Origin: Adiantum capillus-veneris
Lineage: Eukaryota; Streptophyta; Polypodiopsida; Polypodiales; Pteridaceae
Direction of reading: 5' to 3'
Length of the DNA: 64,000 bases
Assembly: GCA_014529385.2 (NCBI GenBank)
Contig: CM043959.1
Location: 94,004,529-94,068,528 of the forward strand
A program made the translations under genes and the position numbers. Below the pieces are notes generated by a model. The model saw only the letters and a program-made list of their open reading frames with translations. It had not been told where the DNA came from and searched no databases. Below are positions 1 through 11,532 of this stretch, piece after piece (position 1 is the stretch's first letter; every line of letters starts with the position of its first letter).

Positions 1-2105
1 GCTCCCCGATCCCCTTCAATTGGTATCAATCCCCTTCAGCCTAACCCAAGGAATCTACATGAGCTAAGAAGCTTTATTGGTATGTGTGCATACATAGACG
101 CTTCATAGCAAAATTCTCTCAAGTAGCAGGACCACTACACGACTTAACACAGAAGAACGTTAAGTTTGTATGGACTGCTAAGAAGAAAAATGCTTTTGAA
201 AAACTCAAAAAGAAGCTTACTTCCCACCCAGTCCTCGTGCTTCCGGATCTCTCAAAGCCATTTAAGGTCCAATGTGATGCTTATGGTGATTGCCTTGGAG
301 CGGTTTTGCTTCAATAAGGGCATGCCATAGCATATGAGAGCCGAAGGCTCAATATTGATGAACGAGTCTTGGGCATTTATGAGAAAGAGCTTTTAGCTGT
401 TCTACATGCCCTAGATACATGGAAGCACTACCTATTGGGGACTCCATTTATCCTACGAACCGACCACCAAAGTCTCAAGTATTTCATGACGCAAACCAAA
501 CTTTCTAACAAACAAATGAGGTGGGCAAATTTTCTTTCGCAATTTAATTTCCATATTGCTCACATAGCTTGTAAGCACAATCAAGTTGCCGATGCACTTT
601 CACGACGACCAAAAGTTAATGCGGTTTCTATAGCTACTCACAATGATCTATCCTCTATGATAGATGAGTATGCTACTGACCCTGACTTTAGAGACATAAT
701 GTCAGCCCTTGCTTTGGGGAAGAAAGAGGAAGCATTCACCTTGCAGGATGGTTATCTTCTCCGCGGCAATAGGCTATGTGTTACCCATTCCCTTCGTGAG
801 AAGGTTATGTATGAATCCCATGCTCCTCTATATGCAGGGCATAGAGGTATTTAACCTACTCTCCGAGGAGTAGAGACTTATTTCTATTGGCCTACCATGA
901 AAGTGGACATACAAGAGTATGTTTCAAAATGTGTAGTATGCCAAAAGATCAAGTATGATAGAGGGAAGCAACCTGGATTACTCCAGCCATTGCCTATTCC
1001 AAATTCACTATGGGAGAGTATATCCATGGATTTCATCTTTAGATTACCCAAGTCTATCCATGGGAATAAAGGAATATGAACAATAGTCGACAGGTTTAGC
1101 AAGCAAGCACATTTTATTCCTGTCAAAAAGACTATTAAGGCACATCAAATGGCAACTCTCTTCATATCTCAGATTTTCAAGCACCATGGATTACCCACAT
1201 CCATCGTGTCAGATAGAGATCCTAGAATGACCAGTAATTTCTGGAAAGGCTCTTTGAAAATCTAGGAACAAGATTGAATTTCTCTTCGGCCTATCACCCA
1301 CAAACGGATGGCCAAAGTGAGATATCCAATCTTACGATACTCGATCTACTCAAGACGTATGTTACCGAAGTAGATCAACGCTCACAATGGGAAAAGTACT
1401 TACCTCTTGTAGAGTATGCTTACAATAATACTGTACATACTTCTACAGGAAAAGCACCTTTTGAGATCATTGAGGGAAGACCTAAAAGTCCCTTGCTACT
1501 CAAAGTACATGGGAAGATCTTCGCCGCCGATGAGTATCCGTGACTTACAAGAATCTTTTCAAAAGATTAGGGAGGCTATATCCATCTCTCAACAAAGGCA
1601 AAAAGCTGCTGCTGATAAGCACAGAAGAGCCTTAATGTTCAAAGAAAATGATTGGGTCTTACTCAAGTTTCCTACGACTCGATTAAGGCAAACGACGGGC
1701 AAAAATCCTACGGGCCATCAAAAGTATTATGCTAAACTAGCAAAAAGATACTATGGTCCTTTCCAAATCTTGAAGCCCATCAATGAGACGGATTATCAAC
1801 TCAAGTTGCCCAACCATTGGCTCATACACAATGCCTTTCATGTAAGCCTACTTAAGCCCTACAAAGGAGAGCCGCCAACTGAACCAATCATCGAAGACCC
1901 TCCTGAAGTTGAACACCAAGAAGAGGTGCTACAACCCGAAGTTGTCCTTCGGCATGAAGACAATGTACTACGACATGGTAAGATTATCCGACGGTATCTT
2001 ATTAAGTTCAAAAATTATCCTTTTGAAGATGCTAGATGGATGCAAGGAGTAGAGCTTAAGGATAGTATGAACCTTGTCAATGCTTACAATGCTACATTAG
2101 AGTAA
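1..2105 (+). pseudogene. G1 pol pseudogene: RT end, RNase H, integrase, chromodomain
   Basis: A decayed pol that once coded for the replication and integration enzymes of G1. Visible in order are the RT tail (MCI.RRF near 84), RNase H (VQCDAYGDCLGAVLLQ, then FILRTDHQSLKYF near 445-480), the integrase zinc finger (HAPLYAGHRG, then CVVCQK near 930), the integrase core (MDFIFRLPKS, SAYHPQTDGQSE near 1285) and a chromodomain-like tail (RRYLIKFKNYPFEDARWM near 1990-2045). The chromodomain of such elements is thought to guide integration to heterochromatin. In-frame stops at 315, near 852 and near 1076, plus frame changes near 1250 and 1540, make it non-functional. Confidence 0.9.
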
Positions 2106-2467
2106 GCAAATGTACAAATTTCTTTTAAATGACTCATGTTTTTGTCTTATAAGACTAGTCCTCTTTTTTTAATTGTGCACAACTTTAATTAGTATGCATG
2201 CTTAGAATCATGTTTGTGATGATGACGTCTCTCAAACACCAAGTAGAATTTGTCACTCTACTTTGGGAGAATGAAATGGACTAAAGAGCAGACATGCTTG
2301 CGGCAGCTATGTCTCCCAAGCACCAAATGGATTAGTCATCCATCTTGGAAAGATGTTGTAGGGTAAAAAAGGGATCCTCTACCCGCTAAGTACGATTGAC
2401 TAATGACTAAGGCTTTATCTCTTCTACCTCATAGTCGAGGACGACTATGATTTCAAGAGAGAGGTAA
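2106..2467 (+). other. G1 3' noncoding region and polypurine tract
   Basis: About 360 bp of noncoding DNA between the pol stop and the LTR. The same block occurs in G2 (25472-25830) and G3 (40586-40940). It ends in AAGAGAGAGGTAA, a polypurine tract at the position expected for plus-strand priming. No gene is seen. Confidence 0.75.
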
Positions 2468-4089
2468 TGTCATAAAATCTAATATCTAACCAACCCAAAT
2501 GATTTTCTCATATTAAATTGATCACTTAATGTGGGAGAATAAACGGGAACAAGTGTTAAGATATAGATATGTGCTTATAGATCTATCTCAACACGGGGCC
2601 AATAGTAAAGGGGCCCAAATGGGAGATGGTCTATCAAGAGCAAGGCTAACCAATGGAGCATAAGACCTTAGGGTTAGCTTCATTGAAGACCTCCAATAAT
2701 GTGTGTAAAAGTCCTTTGACCTTAGGTAAGCTAGGGCTGAGCTTGAGGTGGGAACCTGGCCCAAGCTCGAGGTGCTTGTCGTGCTTGAGGTTCTTGTCAT
2801 GCTTGAGGTGCTTGATTAAGATGCTTGAGGTGCTTGACTGGCTCCATGATTGAGGTGCTTGACTTGGTGCATGATTAAGGTGCTTGAGGTGCCTTGAGAA
2901 GCTTGCCTGAGATGCTTGTGGGAACACCCCCTACTTCAAGTGCTTAGTCATGCTTGATGACTAAGGGGCTTGCTCATCCAAAGTCAAAAAGATCCCTACA
3001 AGGAGGGGGGCGAGCCTACAAGGGGGGGGGGGGGGGATGAGAGAGAACACACACACACACACACAAGGGAAGCCCCAGCTTGAAGAGGCAGCAAGGACAC
3101 TTGTCAAGTTCCTCCTCATGTTGCCCTCATGGTGTGCCTGAAGCCTATTGGTTGGCCACCCAAGGGGTCCAATGATAATTTAGGATATTTAATTAATTGA
3201 TTTTGCATTTATCAAGTCCTCTCTCTCAAAGGGGAAAGGGGGACACTTGTCCCAAGGCTACCCCTGTTGCTTGTAATGGCTCCTGCTTGTGATTGGCTAG
3301 GCCTGTAAGGGTCCAATGAGCTTCAAGCATGAGCTACAAGGGGGGGTTGACCCAAGCAAGCTAGGGGGGTGCTTAGGGGGTATACTCACCCACACACACT
3401 CACAAGCACTCTCATTGTGTACTATGCAAAGTTCAAGAGCTCCCTCTCCTTCTCCAAGCAAGTAGAGGTTGAGAGCCTACACCAACACTCTTGGCTATGG
3501 AGTGCAAATCCATCCAAGAGCCATGCTTCAATGCTTGAGCTTGCCATCTATTTCTTCCTCATTACTATGCTATTATGTATGCTAGCACAAGTGTTATGAT
3601 AAATGAGGAACTATCTCTTTCTCGTATGAAATGTTTCTTCTTCCTCTTCCCTACCCTCATTCCCTGCTATCTCTCTCCACCTTCGAAGGTGTTTGAGGTC
3701 TTGGGACTGAGGCTTGGTATAGTTAAAGATTTCTTCAAGTTTAGGTTATGCTATGATGGTGATGCATGAAGCTTTCCATCTTCATTGCTTCACCTAGGTT
3801 ACAAGGAACACAAAGAATGTATTGTAACAAGTCTCTCTTAATGGGAGAAATCATAATACAAATGCCTACTGGAGGGGGGACCGGCTCCACATAAATCCGG
3901 TCCTCAACTGTTGTCATGTTCTCTAAATTCTCTCTCTTGCAAAAGTATTGTCTATGCCAAGTTAACTAAGTGCTATGATTATGTTGCTATCTTCAATTAT
4001 GTCTACCCGCTATGCTCACAAAATCATTTCTTGAAAGTACTCTCATTAAATTCCACTACTCTCAAATTGAATAGGCAAATTCCATTACA
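2468..4089 (+). repeat. G1 3' LTR
   Basis: It starts TGTCATAA next to the polypurine tract and ends CCATTACA. It is colinear with the G2 LTR through the opening block, the G-rich (AC)n block near 3010-3065, the CCAAT-containing block near 3150-3320, and the block around 3870-3910 that matches the G2 sequence at 20370-20410. It has diverged strongly from G2 and carries a private minisatellite. The right edge (4089) is inferred from the TACA end and the start of the unrelated minus-strand frame. Confidence 0.8.
2750..2925 (+). repeat. Minisatellite in the G1 LTR
   Basis: Degenerate tandem copies of a 10-13 bp unit close to TGCTTGAGG, roughly ten or more, sometimes interrupted by CATGATTA. The G2 and G3 LTRs lack it at the matching place, so it expanded in this copy or subfamily. 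Confidence 0.75.
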
Positions 4090-6152
4090 ATATATGTGTC
4101 ACCTCTTGGGTGAAAAGCTAGCTCAAAATCCCCTACATCATAGGGTAGCATCAGATTCCATATAGCATCAAGTAGCACTAGATACTGCCATATCCCCTTT
4201 GCAACTGGCTCATCCAATTGTCGATCATCAATCACAGGTAAAATCATTGGCAATTCACCTTCACTCTCACTAGTATTGGAATCCCAATCATGAATATTTG
4301 AATACATCAAGTCTCTAGTAAAACTTTCTTCATTTGGCTCAAAAGATGCATCTGAAAACAATTCTCTATCTCGTAGAGGCTCAAAATCAATTAGTGCATC
4401 ATCTAACAACTGCATAAGTTCATCATCAGCTGCATCTGAACAAACTTGCTCATGTATGATTTTGGATTGATTGGTATCCTTAGCATCTGTATTTGAGAAC
4501 CCTTCCAAAGCTTTGGTATGAACCCTTAGCATCAACCTGAGATGATTTTGGATTGATTGATATCCTTAGCATCTGTATTTGAGTTCCTCCATCGTGCACA
4601 TCTCAGGTTGATGCAGTAAACCAAGATTTCCACATATGACATGCATACTAAACGCATCTGCAGTAGACTGCTCTTCAAGTCTTTCACCCTCATCCAAATA
4701 TCTTTGCACTTCTGTAGCACAAAGTTCAACATGCACATTGAAAATTTCATCTACTGCCCTGTCTGTATCATCTGCACAATGAAACCAATCATATTCATCA
4801 ACAAGAGATTGCACTTCACTATGCACCCCCTTTGAATCAGCATCATCAAGGTCATGATCATTCTGCCATAGTGTGAGCCCTGTGTCACAGATTGTTGATA
4901 AAGAAGAAGTTTGCTCCTCCTCTAAATCACCATCATCAAATTCAGGATTAGTTTGCCAGATCAGTAGCTCTAGGTCACAAAAACGTTTCAAAGGAGTCTG
5001 CACCCCCTCTGATTCATTATCATCAGATTCGAGACCAATTTTCCACTTTTGTAGCTGTGCTTCACAAAAGCTTGTCAATGAAGGAGTCTGCACCCCCTCT
5101 GAATCAACATTTTGTAGATCTTCAAGCACATACTCTTGCTTAGCCAAGTCCTCAAAATCTGGTACATCCAAATTTGGTAAACCTGGTATATCAAAATCCA
5201 CGGTCTTGCTGCTCTCAACAATAGCCCTGCTTTGACCTATGACATCTGTATCATTAATCAACTCTTTGGCAAAACCTGTACCAATATCTTCAATCACCTC
5301 TATGGTAGAATCTATACCAGAAAAATTTTGCTCTAATTCTGGTTCAGTGGCAAAAGTATAAGATGTAACTGAATCTTGATGCATGTCTACCTGAATACGA
5401 CTGCACTCATTCACCTGCACATCTTCATGAGCTTTAGCCAATTCATTGTCTTAACCCCATGATTTCTTTCCTTCCTGTACTACAGGTAAATGTTCTTTGA
5501 AAAATTCACCTTGTGTAGTTTGAGGCTGTAGAGACTCACCGTCAAAGACTTCTACTTCATGCACACCATCTGCAAAACCCAACTTTGCATACACGGCTTC
5601 AACTATGTCTTCATCATTAGCTTGTAAGAAGGTAGCATCATGTATAATAAACTCATCAATCACAGCTTCTAACTTTGATCGTACTTGTCCTCGGATATCT
5701 GCGTAGTCTGGTAGACTTGAACTCTGTTCTTGATAGATTTCATACTCCTCATAACGTGCTTACACAATAGCCTCTTTGAAATACTCCCAGTCATCGTTGC
5801 AAGCTTTGGTAACTTCTTGAATCTGCTCCTTCACATCTGAACTCACTAACTGCTCAAAAGATTTAATAATCAACTCTTCTGGTATCCCGCTTACCTTGGT
5901 CTCCAACTCATAGCACTCTAGGTAGCCCTCTGGATCGTATCCATCAAAGAGTCGTCTCTCGTCGTATACTGCATCCAAAGCTGCATCCAAAGCTTCATCG
6001 AGTTGATTTTTCTTCTTTACGGTCTTTATTTCAAGCACAGCTCCTTGAACCAATTGAAGCATCTTTGAAAAATCTGGCACTGTTGACTTATCCTCAAAAC
6101 CGTTTGCACTTAACTCTGCAATCATCTTCATCATTTGCTCTAAATTCTCCAT
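4090..6152 (-). pseudogene. gag-like protein of unknown element U, with ~30-residue repeats
   Basis: One reading frame of almost 690 codons broken by only three stops (TAA at 5762-5760, TAA at 5453-5451, and one at 4568-4566). All segments share one frame, so this was recently a single protein. It starts with an ATG at 6152 (MENLEQMMKMIAELSANGF). Residues 60-150 resemble a retrotransposon gag fold (LFDGYDPEGYLECYELE, then DDWEYFKEAIV). The middle is acidic and has three to four tandem repeats of about 30 residues, each opening EGVQTP-like and containing C.....L..W (4820-5100 in DNA). No zinc knuckle, protease or RT was found. A PBS-like site and an LTR-like TGTCGGGGG edge lie just upstream, so a gag-only LTR element is the best guess. 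The exact family is not recognised. Confidence 0.55.
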
Positions 6153-6169
6153 CTTTACCTCCCACCCCG

Positions 6170-6192
6170 GCTCATTTCACATCGGGTTCACC
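6170..6192 (-). other. Candidate primer binding site of element U
   Basis: On the minus strand the sequence TGGTGAACCCGATGTGA begins a few bases after a possible LTR end (CCCCCGACA) and about 20 bp before the gag-like ATG. That is the usual place for a tRNA primer site. The matching tRNA was not identified, so this rests on position and the leading TGG. Confidence 0.35.
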
Positions 6193-6197
6193 AAAGA

Positions 6198-6263
6198 TGT
6201 CGGGGGATACGTGTTCGCTACGTGAGCCGGGCAGGCGCTTAGCCTCTGGCTGTGGGATGTGAT
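6198..6263 (-). repeat. Candidate inner edge of the 5' LTR of element U
   Basis: Read on the plus strand it starts TGTCGGGGGATACG, the reverse complement of a typical plant LTR end. It is cut after 66 bp by copia C1. The remainder would continue at 18931-19018 and from 27420 onward. Confidence 0.35.
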
Positions 6264-6268
6264 AAAGA

Positions 6269-6590
6269 TGTAAAGAATGAGGATGCAAGAGAGATACACA
6301 AGACAAGCACAAAGCACACAGAGATGGAAAGCTTCTTCTTCTTCTTCACAGAAAAGAGAGTACAAAATGACTAAGTGCTAAAGCTGAAAAGTAGCACATA
6401 TGTACATGCGGTCACTAAGTGTGAACTCGCTAGAAGCGTACTAGGCTAGCACTATAAGTGTAGTCCAGCTGTAGAATCACTGGCAGAGATCCTCCGTGTC
6501 GGTCACCTAACGGGCCAGTGAGTAAATGCCGTAAGTGGCCAAGACCCGTAGTGGATGCCAGCTCAAGGTGTAGAGCTCGACATCTCAACA
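6269..6590 (-). repeat. C1 3' LTR
   Basis: 322 bp, plus-strand ends TGTAAAGAATG and CATCTCAACA. It matches 18604-18925 with about ten single-base differences (about 3%). The polypurine tract lies directly outside it at 6591-6600. Confidence 0.95.
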
Positions 6591-9500
6591 CTCCCCCTCG
6601 AGATCTGCATGTCGCTAAGTCCAAGAATAGTCCAGAAACGTCGAAGCTTCTCAGCTCCGAAGGCCTTGGTAAAGATATCCGCTATCTGCTCCTCTGTGCT
6701 GACGTAGACCAAGTCGATGTTGCCCGCCAACACTCGCTCTCGAACGTAGTGGTAATGGACCTGTATGTGTTTGGTCCTAGCATGGAACACTGGGTTCCTA
6801 GCCAACTGCATGCTGCTGAGGTTGTCACAATGAATGAAAATCTGCTGGTCCACTTGCACTCCCAAGTCCTCAAGTAATGTGCGTATCCAAGCTACCTCGC
6901 ACGCCGCAACTGCTGCACCTCTGTACTCGGCCTCTATGCTCGATAAAGCAACCGTAGGCTGATTTTTGCTGCTCCAAGTAACAGCAGCACTCCCAAAAGA
7001 GAACATGAATCCACTCGTAGATCTCCTATCAACAATGCTACCTACCCAATCTACATCTGTATACCCATACAATGCTAATGGTGCATCTGCTGCATAGAAC
7101 AATGCGTAGTCAAGAGTACCTTGCACATACCTAAGTGTGCGTCGTACTCCATCCAAATGTGGCTTCCTCGGAAGCTGCATGAATTGAATCTCCAAGCCTA
7201 CTGTGTAGCTCAAGTTTGGCCTCGTGATAGTCAAGTAGATTAGACTACCCACAATCTTCCTATACATGTTGACATCCTCAACAACATCACCCTTCTCTGC
7301 ACTCAGCTTTGCATTCACATCCAAGGGAATAGAAATTGGCTTACAATCAGCCATACCATACTTTGACAACATGTCCAAAGCATACTGTCTCTATGATAGC
7401 CATACACCCTTTGGAGTCCTGATCACCTCAATGCGAAGAAAGTAGCGCAACTCGCCTAAATATTTCATTTCAAACTCCTGTTTGAGAAGACCCTTCACAT
7501 GGTCAATCTCCATAGCATTGTCACCAACAATAATAAGGTCATCTACATATATGGTAATGACCACAATCCCCACATCACTCTCACGTACATAGAGTGAATG
7601 ATCAGCATGAGCTCTCCTAAAACCAATACTGACAAGATACTTGGCAATCCTGTCATACCATGCTCTAGGGCTCTGCTTCAAACCATACAAATCTTTGAGA
7701 AGTCTGCATACATAATCTGGGTAACCTGGATCGACATAACCAGTTGGCTGATCCATATACACTTCCTCTTGCAACTCACCATTCAAGAAGGCATTCTTTA
7801 CATCCATTTGATGCATAATCCATCCTCTAGATGCAGCCACTGCTATGACAGCTCTCACAGTCGTCATCTTTGCCACTAGAGCAAAGGTCTCCTCATAGTC
7901 TATGCCATACGTCTGTGCATAACCCTTTGCGACCAGCCTTGCCTTGTGACGCTCAATGTTACCATCAGCCTTATGCTTGGTTTTATACACCCATTTACAG
8001 CCAATAGCTTTCTTGCCACTTGGCAATGGCACCAACTCCCATGTGTCGTTTGCTTCCAATGCAGCCATCTCTTCATTCATTGCATCGTCCCAATGCACAT
8101 TTCCAACTGCATCCTCAAAACATGTGGGCTCCACATCCTGTATCACCTTAGCCATGTAGGCTTGGTGATGCGCTAGATACCCATCAAAAGTCAATTTCTG
8201 AACTGGATTTCTGACTCTATTAGATATGCGCGGTCTTGGGTCACTCCTTTGCCCTCTAGCATCTTCTTGTACTTTCCTTACACCAGGTGTCCTGACAGCC
8301 GGAATTCCAAATTCCTCATCGAGACTTTGTTCAAAACCATCTGAATCCATGTCTACATGTGAAAAACCTGATGATGCATCAGCCATAAACGGAGGTTCAT
8401 CAACCTTTTCCTTTCCTTTTCGTGATACATTCCCTGTACTTGTTGGTGGAGTAACCTGCATACGTAGTCTACCGTTCCATGGTTTCTCAACAGAGCCACG
8501 AGAAGAGGACTCTTGTGGTCCACTCAAAACCTGTGACTGTGGCCTCACATTTTGTACAACCACATCATCTTTTACATCAGCCCCAATAGTGCCATGTGCA
8601 TTACTGTACCAGCTACTCATCTCATCAAAGACAACAACTCTGCTCACTCGTAATTCTCGTGTAGTAGGATTGTAGCACCTGTACCCCTTTTGTTCAAGGG
8701 AATATCCCACAAGAATACATTTCTCTGCTTTAGGATCCAATTTTGTACGCAACTCATCTGGTACATGCACGTAAGCTATGCAGCCAAACACTTTCAAGTG
8801 TGCCAAATCAGGCTTTGTACCTGTAAACTTTTCCTCAGGTGTTACATCATGCACCGCAACTGTAGGTGTCCTGTTCATAATGTACACGGCTATATTTACG
8901 TCTTCAGCCCAGAAATGATGAGGCATGTTCTTCTCATTCATCAATGCACGTGAAACCTCTCCAATGTGCCTGTTTTTCCTTTCTGCGACCCCATTCTGTT
9001 GTGGAGTATATCTGCATGTAAACTGCCTGCGTATACCATGCATTCTCAGAAAATCTAAAAAATCATTGGAGAAGTACTCTCCCCCTCCATCTGACCTCAA
9101 TGTCTTGATTTGCATATCTGTCTCCTTCTCAATCATGACTTTGAAGTCTTGAAAGTGACCAAACACTTCACTTTTGTTACGCATGAAGTAGACCCATACT
9201 TTCCTTGTATGGTCATCAATGAAAGAGACATAATACCTGCAACCATGTATACTTGCAGTATCGGTTGGACCCCAAACATGTGTGTGCACCACCTCAAGTG
9301 GATTTTTACATTCATTGCGCTCATGTGGAAATGAGCCCTTTGACTGTTTTCCAAACTGGCATGCTGCACACACTTTATGCATACCATCCACCTTGAATTT
9401 GGGCAATCCTTTTACAATCTGTTTTGATTGCATGCTGCGCAATCTCTGCTCATTGACATGGCCAATGCGTTTGTGCCAAATGTCAACATCAGCCACAACA

Positions 9501-9688
9501 CCTGTGCCCTGTGCAAATAATGCAGCTTTTACCTCAGGCATGTCTACATTCAGCGTAAACATTCTGCCCACACATTTGCCCTCTGTGATCAGCTTACAAC
9601 CATTCTGGAAATCTTCTACATAACAGCCATTTGGATTGAAGCGAACCTGCAAACCTTGCTCAACCGTTTGTCCAACAGAAACAAGATT
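6563..9688 (-). pseudogene. C1 pol: integrase, reverse transcriptase, RNase H
   Basis: The 3' three quarters of the C1 polyprotein, starting at the CACTA insertion. In order: GAG-pre-integrase zinc finger (HKRIGHVNEQRL, then CAACQFGKQ), integrase core with the three acidic residues (DDHTRKVWVYF; LRSDGGGEYFS; NGVAERKNRHIGE), the copia RT start (ANDTWELVPLP, DYEETFALVAKM), YGLKQSPRAWY, the active-site IYVDDLIIVGDN, then copia RNase H (SSIEAEYRGAA, ADIFTKAF) running a few codons into the LTR. One TAG stop at 7393-7391 lies between RT and RNase H where relatives read glutamine. The 5' end joins 17128-18351 across the CACTA insertion in the same frame. Confidence 0.95.
6591..6600 (-). other. C1 polypurine tract
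   Basis: Minus-strand sequence CGAGGGGGAG directly before the TGTTGAGATG start of the 3' LTR. It fits a plus-strand primer. Confidence 0.85.
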
Positions 9689-9700
9689 CACTACAAGAGG
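9689..9700. repeat. CACTA terminal inverted repeat, left
   Basis: CACTACAAGAGG, an exact 12 bp inverse of 17113-17124. The adjacent ATT target copy is at 9686-9688. Confidence 0.95.
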
Positions 9701-9754
9701 TTGTGTGCTCTTGTGACGCTGTTAGTGACGGAAATACACTGGGTTTTTATAACC

Positions 9755-9925
9755 CCCGGCGTCGCTAAAACCGTCGCTAATAGCGTAGCTACGAGAGCGT
9801 TGCTATATGCGTCGCTATAAGCGTCGCTATATAGAGACGCTCATAGCGACGTTTACACAGAAGTCTATAGCGACGCTCCAGAGCCATAAATAGGGACGGT
9901 TATAGCGACGCTCGAGAGAATTTTT
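9755..9925. repeat. CACTA subterminal repeats, left end
   Basis: At least eight copies of a GCGTCGCTAT-like 10-mer in both orientations, for example near 9760, 9808, 9820, 9838, 9870 and 9905. In En/Spm relatives such clusters bind the transposon's own DNA-binding protein. Confidence 0.85.
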
Positions 9926-10291
9926 TTTTGGTGACAGGGCATTGAATGCCCTGCCACCCATCAACCATATTGTACTTGATTCACTTTTTAAAAAAAGTGC
10001 AAGGGTAGATAATAGACCCAAAATAGTCACCCACAAGACGTATTGTTTGCAAAATTGACAAGCGTAAAATTGACAATTTTACACATCATAGGCAAAATGA
10101 ATTGATTGGCAAATGTAATAATGACAATTGTACAACATCATAGGCATAAAGAATTGATTGGCAAAATGAACTGCGGTGACAAATGTAATAATATACATGG
10201 TTCAAAAAGACGTATAAAATCCGTCTCATGATACATAAGCTATGAGAAACCCTAAACTATCGAACATAAAGAGCAATGCGAAAACACTTAC
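9926..10291. other. CACTA interior without a recognised gene
   Basis: It holds an AT-rich stretch with two near-copies of ATCATAGGCAWAATGAATTGATTGGCAAA-like sequence (10085-10175). The intron that begins at the GT donor 10291 runs into it. No convincing downstream exon was found, although one is expected for the second CACTA gene. Confidence 0.5.
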
Positions 10292-11260
10292 AAAATCGGC
10301 CTCAAATGATGCCCATCCACCGCTCCCCAAGTGGTGTGAGCTCCCTGCCTCTACTCGCGCTCTGGCTGCATCCTTTTGTTGCTTCCACTTGTCGGGATTC
10401 TCGCGCGCTGCTTTCTTCGCATTCTTCCAATCTTCTTTGGCGAGCCAATGTGGCCTGTTCCACCCATGCTTGATTGCTTTTTGCACTTCGGAACGCTTGT
10501 GTTTGCAGTATTCGCGCATTCGAATCTTCATCAGGTCTTCATTGAAACGCTGATCCCGTGTTGGAACGGGAAACTCATCATGAAGTATGCTAATGACTCT
10601 GTCTTTTAAATCACTTGGTACTTCACTCCATTTGTTTAGTATGTAGTGTCTAAACAGCTGAGAGAAAAGACCACGCATGCGCGAGATCACCTTCTTGCCG
10701 TCATCATCCATGATGATGCCGCCGCTGAAGTCGATGGAGTAAGGCAAGCCCTCTGGCCGGTGACGCGTGAACCTGGGTGTCTCGGCAGGGGTCTCTAGCG
10801 GCGTGTCGATGGGGGTAGGGACGTCAGGTGTCTCCACCGGCGTCTGGGCCCCGAAGCGAGGAGTGTCGAGTGGGGTGGCTCCTGGCGGAGTAGGTAGAGG
10901 TGTGTAGCTGCTAGGAACAGTCAGCCGCGCAAAACCTGGCATAGATGGCGATGCTGTGGCTGGTGTGGGGGCGGGCAAATAAGGGGACGGTAAAGAGCCT
11001 CTTCGAACACGAGGCGGTGGGGAGGCATCGGTGGCGGAATCTCCACAACAACCGCCACCGCCACCACTAGAGCGCCGGTGTCTAGACGAGTGTGAAGATC
11101 GTCTCGTCGACACCGAAGCTTCGGAGCGCGCCGAATGCTCTGAAAGAGAGGGAGATGCGGATGGAGTAGTAACGCACGATGATGCGCCAGAGCGATGACG
11201 CTCCACGTACCACTGTCTCTGCTACGGTGACAAAGAAGAAATAAACTCCTCATCATCCAT
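10292..11260 (-). pseudogene. Second CACTA gene, plant transposase Ptta/En/Spm-like (Transposase_24 type)
   Basis: Begins with ATG at 11260 (MDDEEFISSLSP), has a TAG at 11224-11222, then stays open to a GTAAGT donor at 10291. The N-terminal half is low complexity: serine/arginine-rich, then threonine/proline-rich with repeated PxxTP units. The C-terminal third has the basic, tryptophan-rich pattern of this family (HYILNKWSEVPSDLKD, HGWNRPHWLAKEDWKNAKK, NPDKWKQQKD, LGSGGWASFEADF). In CACTA elements this second product is thought to bind subterminal repeats and assist the transposase. The 3' exon was not identified. Assignment is from residue pattern, not a search. Confidence 0.75.
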
Positions 11261-11532
11261 ACTTGCATTAAACACACGAATATTTAAACTTAATATTGAA
11301 TGAGTAGAGTATACAATGAAGCAAAGACCATTAAATACAATGACGTAATGACGCATATAAATACAATGACGCAATGAATTGAGTGATAGAAGAGGCAAGT
11401 CGAAAACTCAGAATTTTCAATCAAAAGATGTGAGCGTGAGTAGAAAAGAGCGTTATACACCATGGAAGGTACTTAGAGAGCCAGAGCTTTTACAACACGG
11501 AGCAAAATTGTTCAAATACAATATTTGTGGCT

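Larger units (their letters stand above)
1..4089 (+). mobile_element. Ty3/gypsy element G1, 3' portion (chromodomain type)
   Basis: The 3' half of an LTR retrotransposon whose 5' part lies outside the window. In order it shows the end of reverse transcriptase, RNase H, integrase, a C-terminal chromodomain-like segment, a polypurine tract and one LTR. It belongs to the same family as G2, G3, G4 and G6, since the protein text and 3' noncoding region are colinear with them. The LTR ends in TACA directly against the minus-strand gag-like frame of element U, so G1 appears to sit inside U. The left target duplication cannot be checked. Confidence 0.9.

Noticed and set aside
8226-9623. Plus-strand open frames over C1 pol
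   Set aside because: Shadows of the well supported minus-strand polyprotein.
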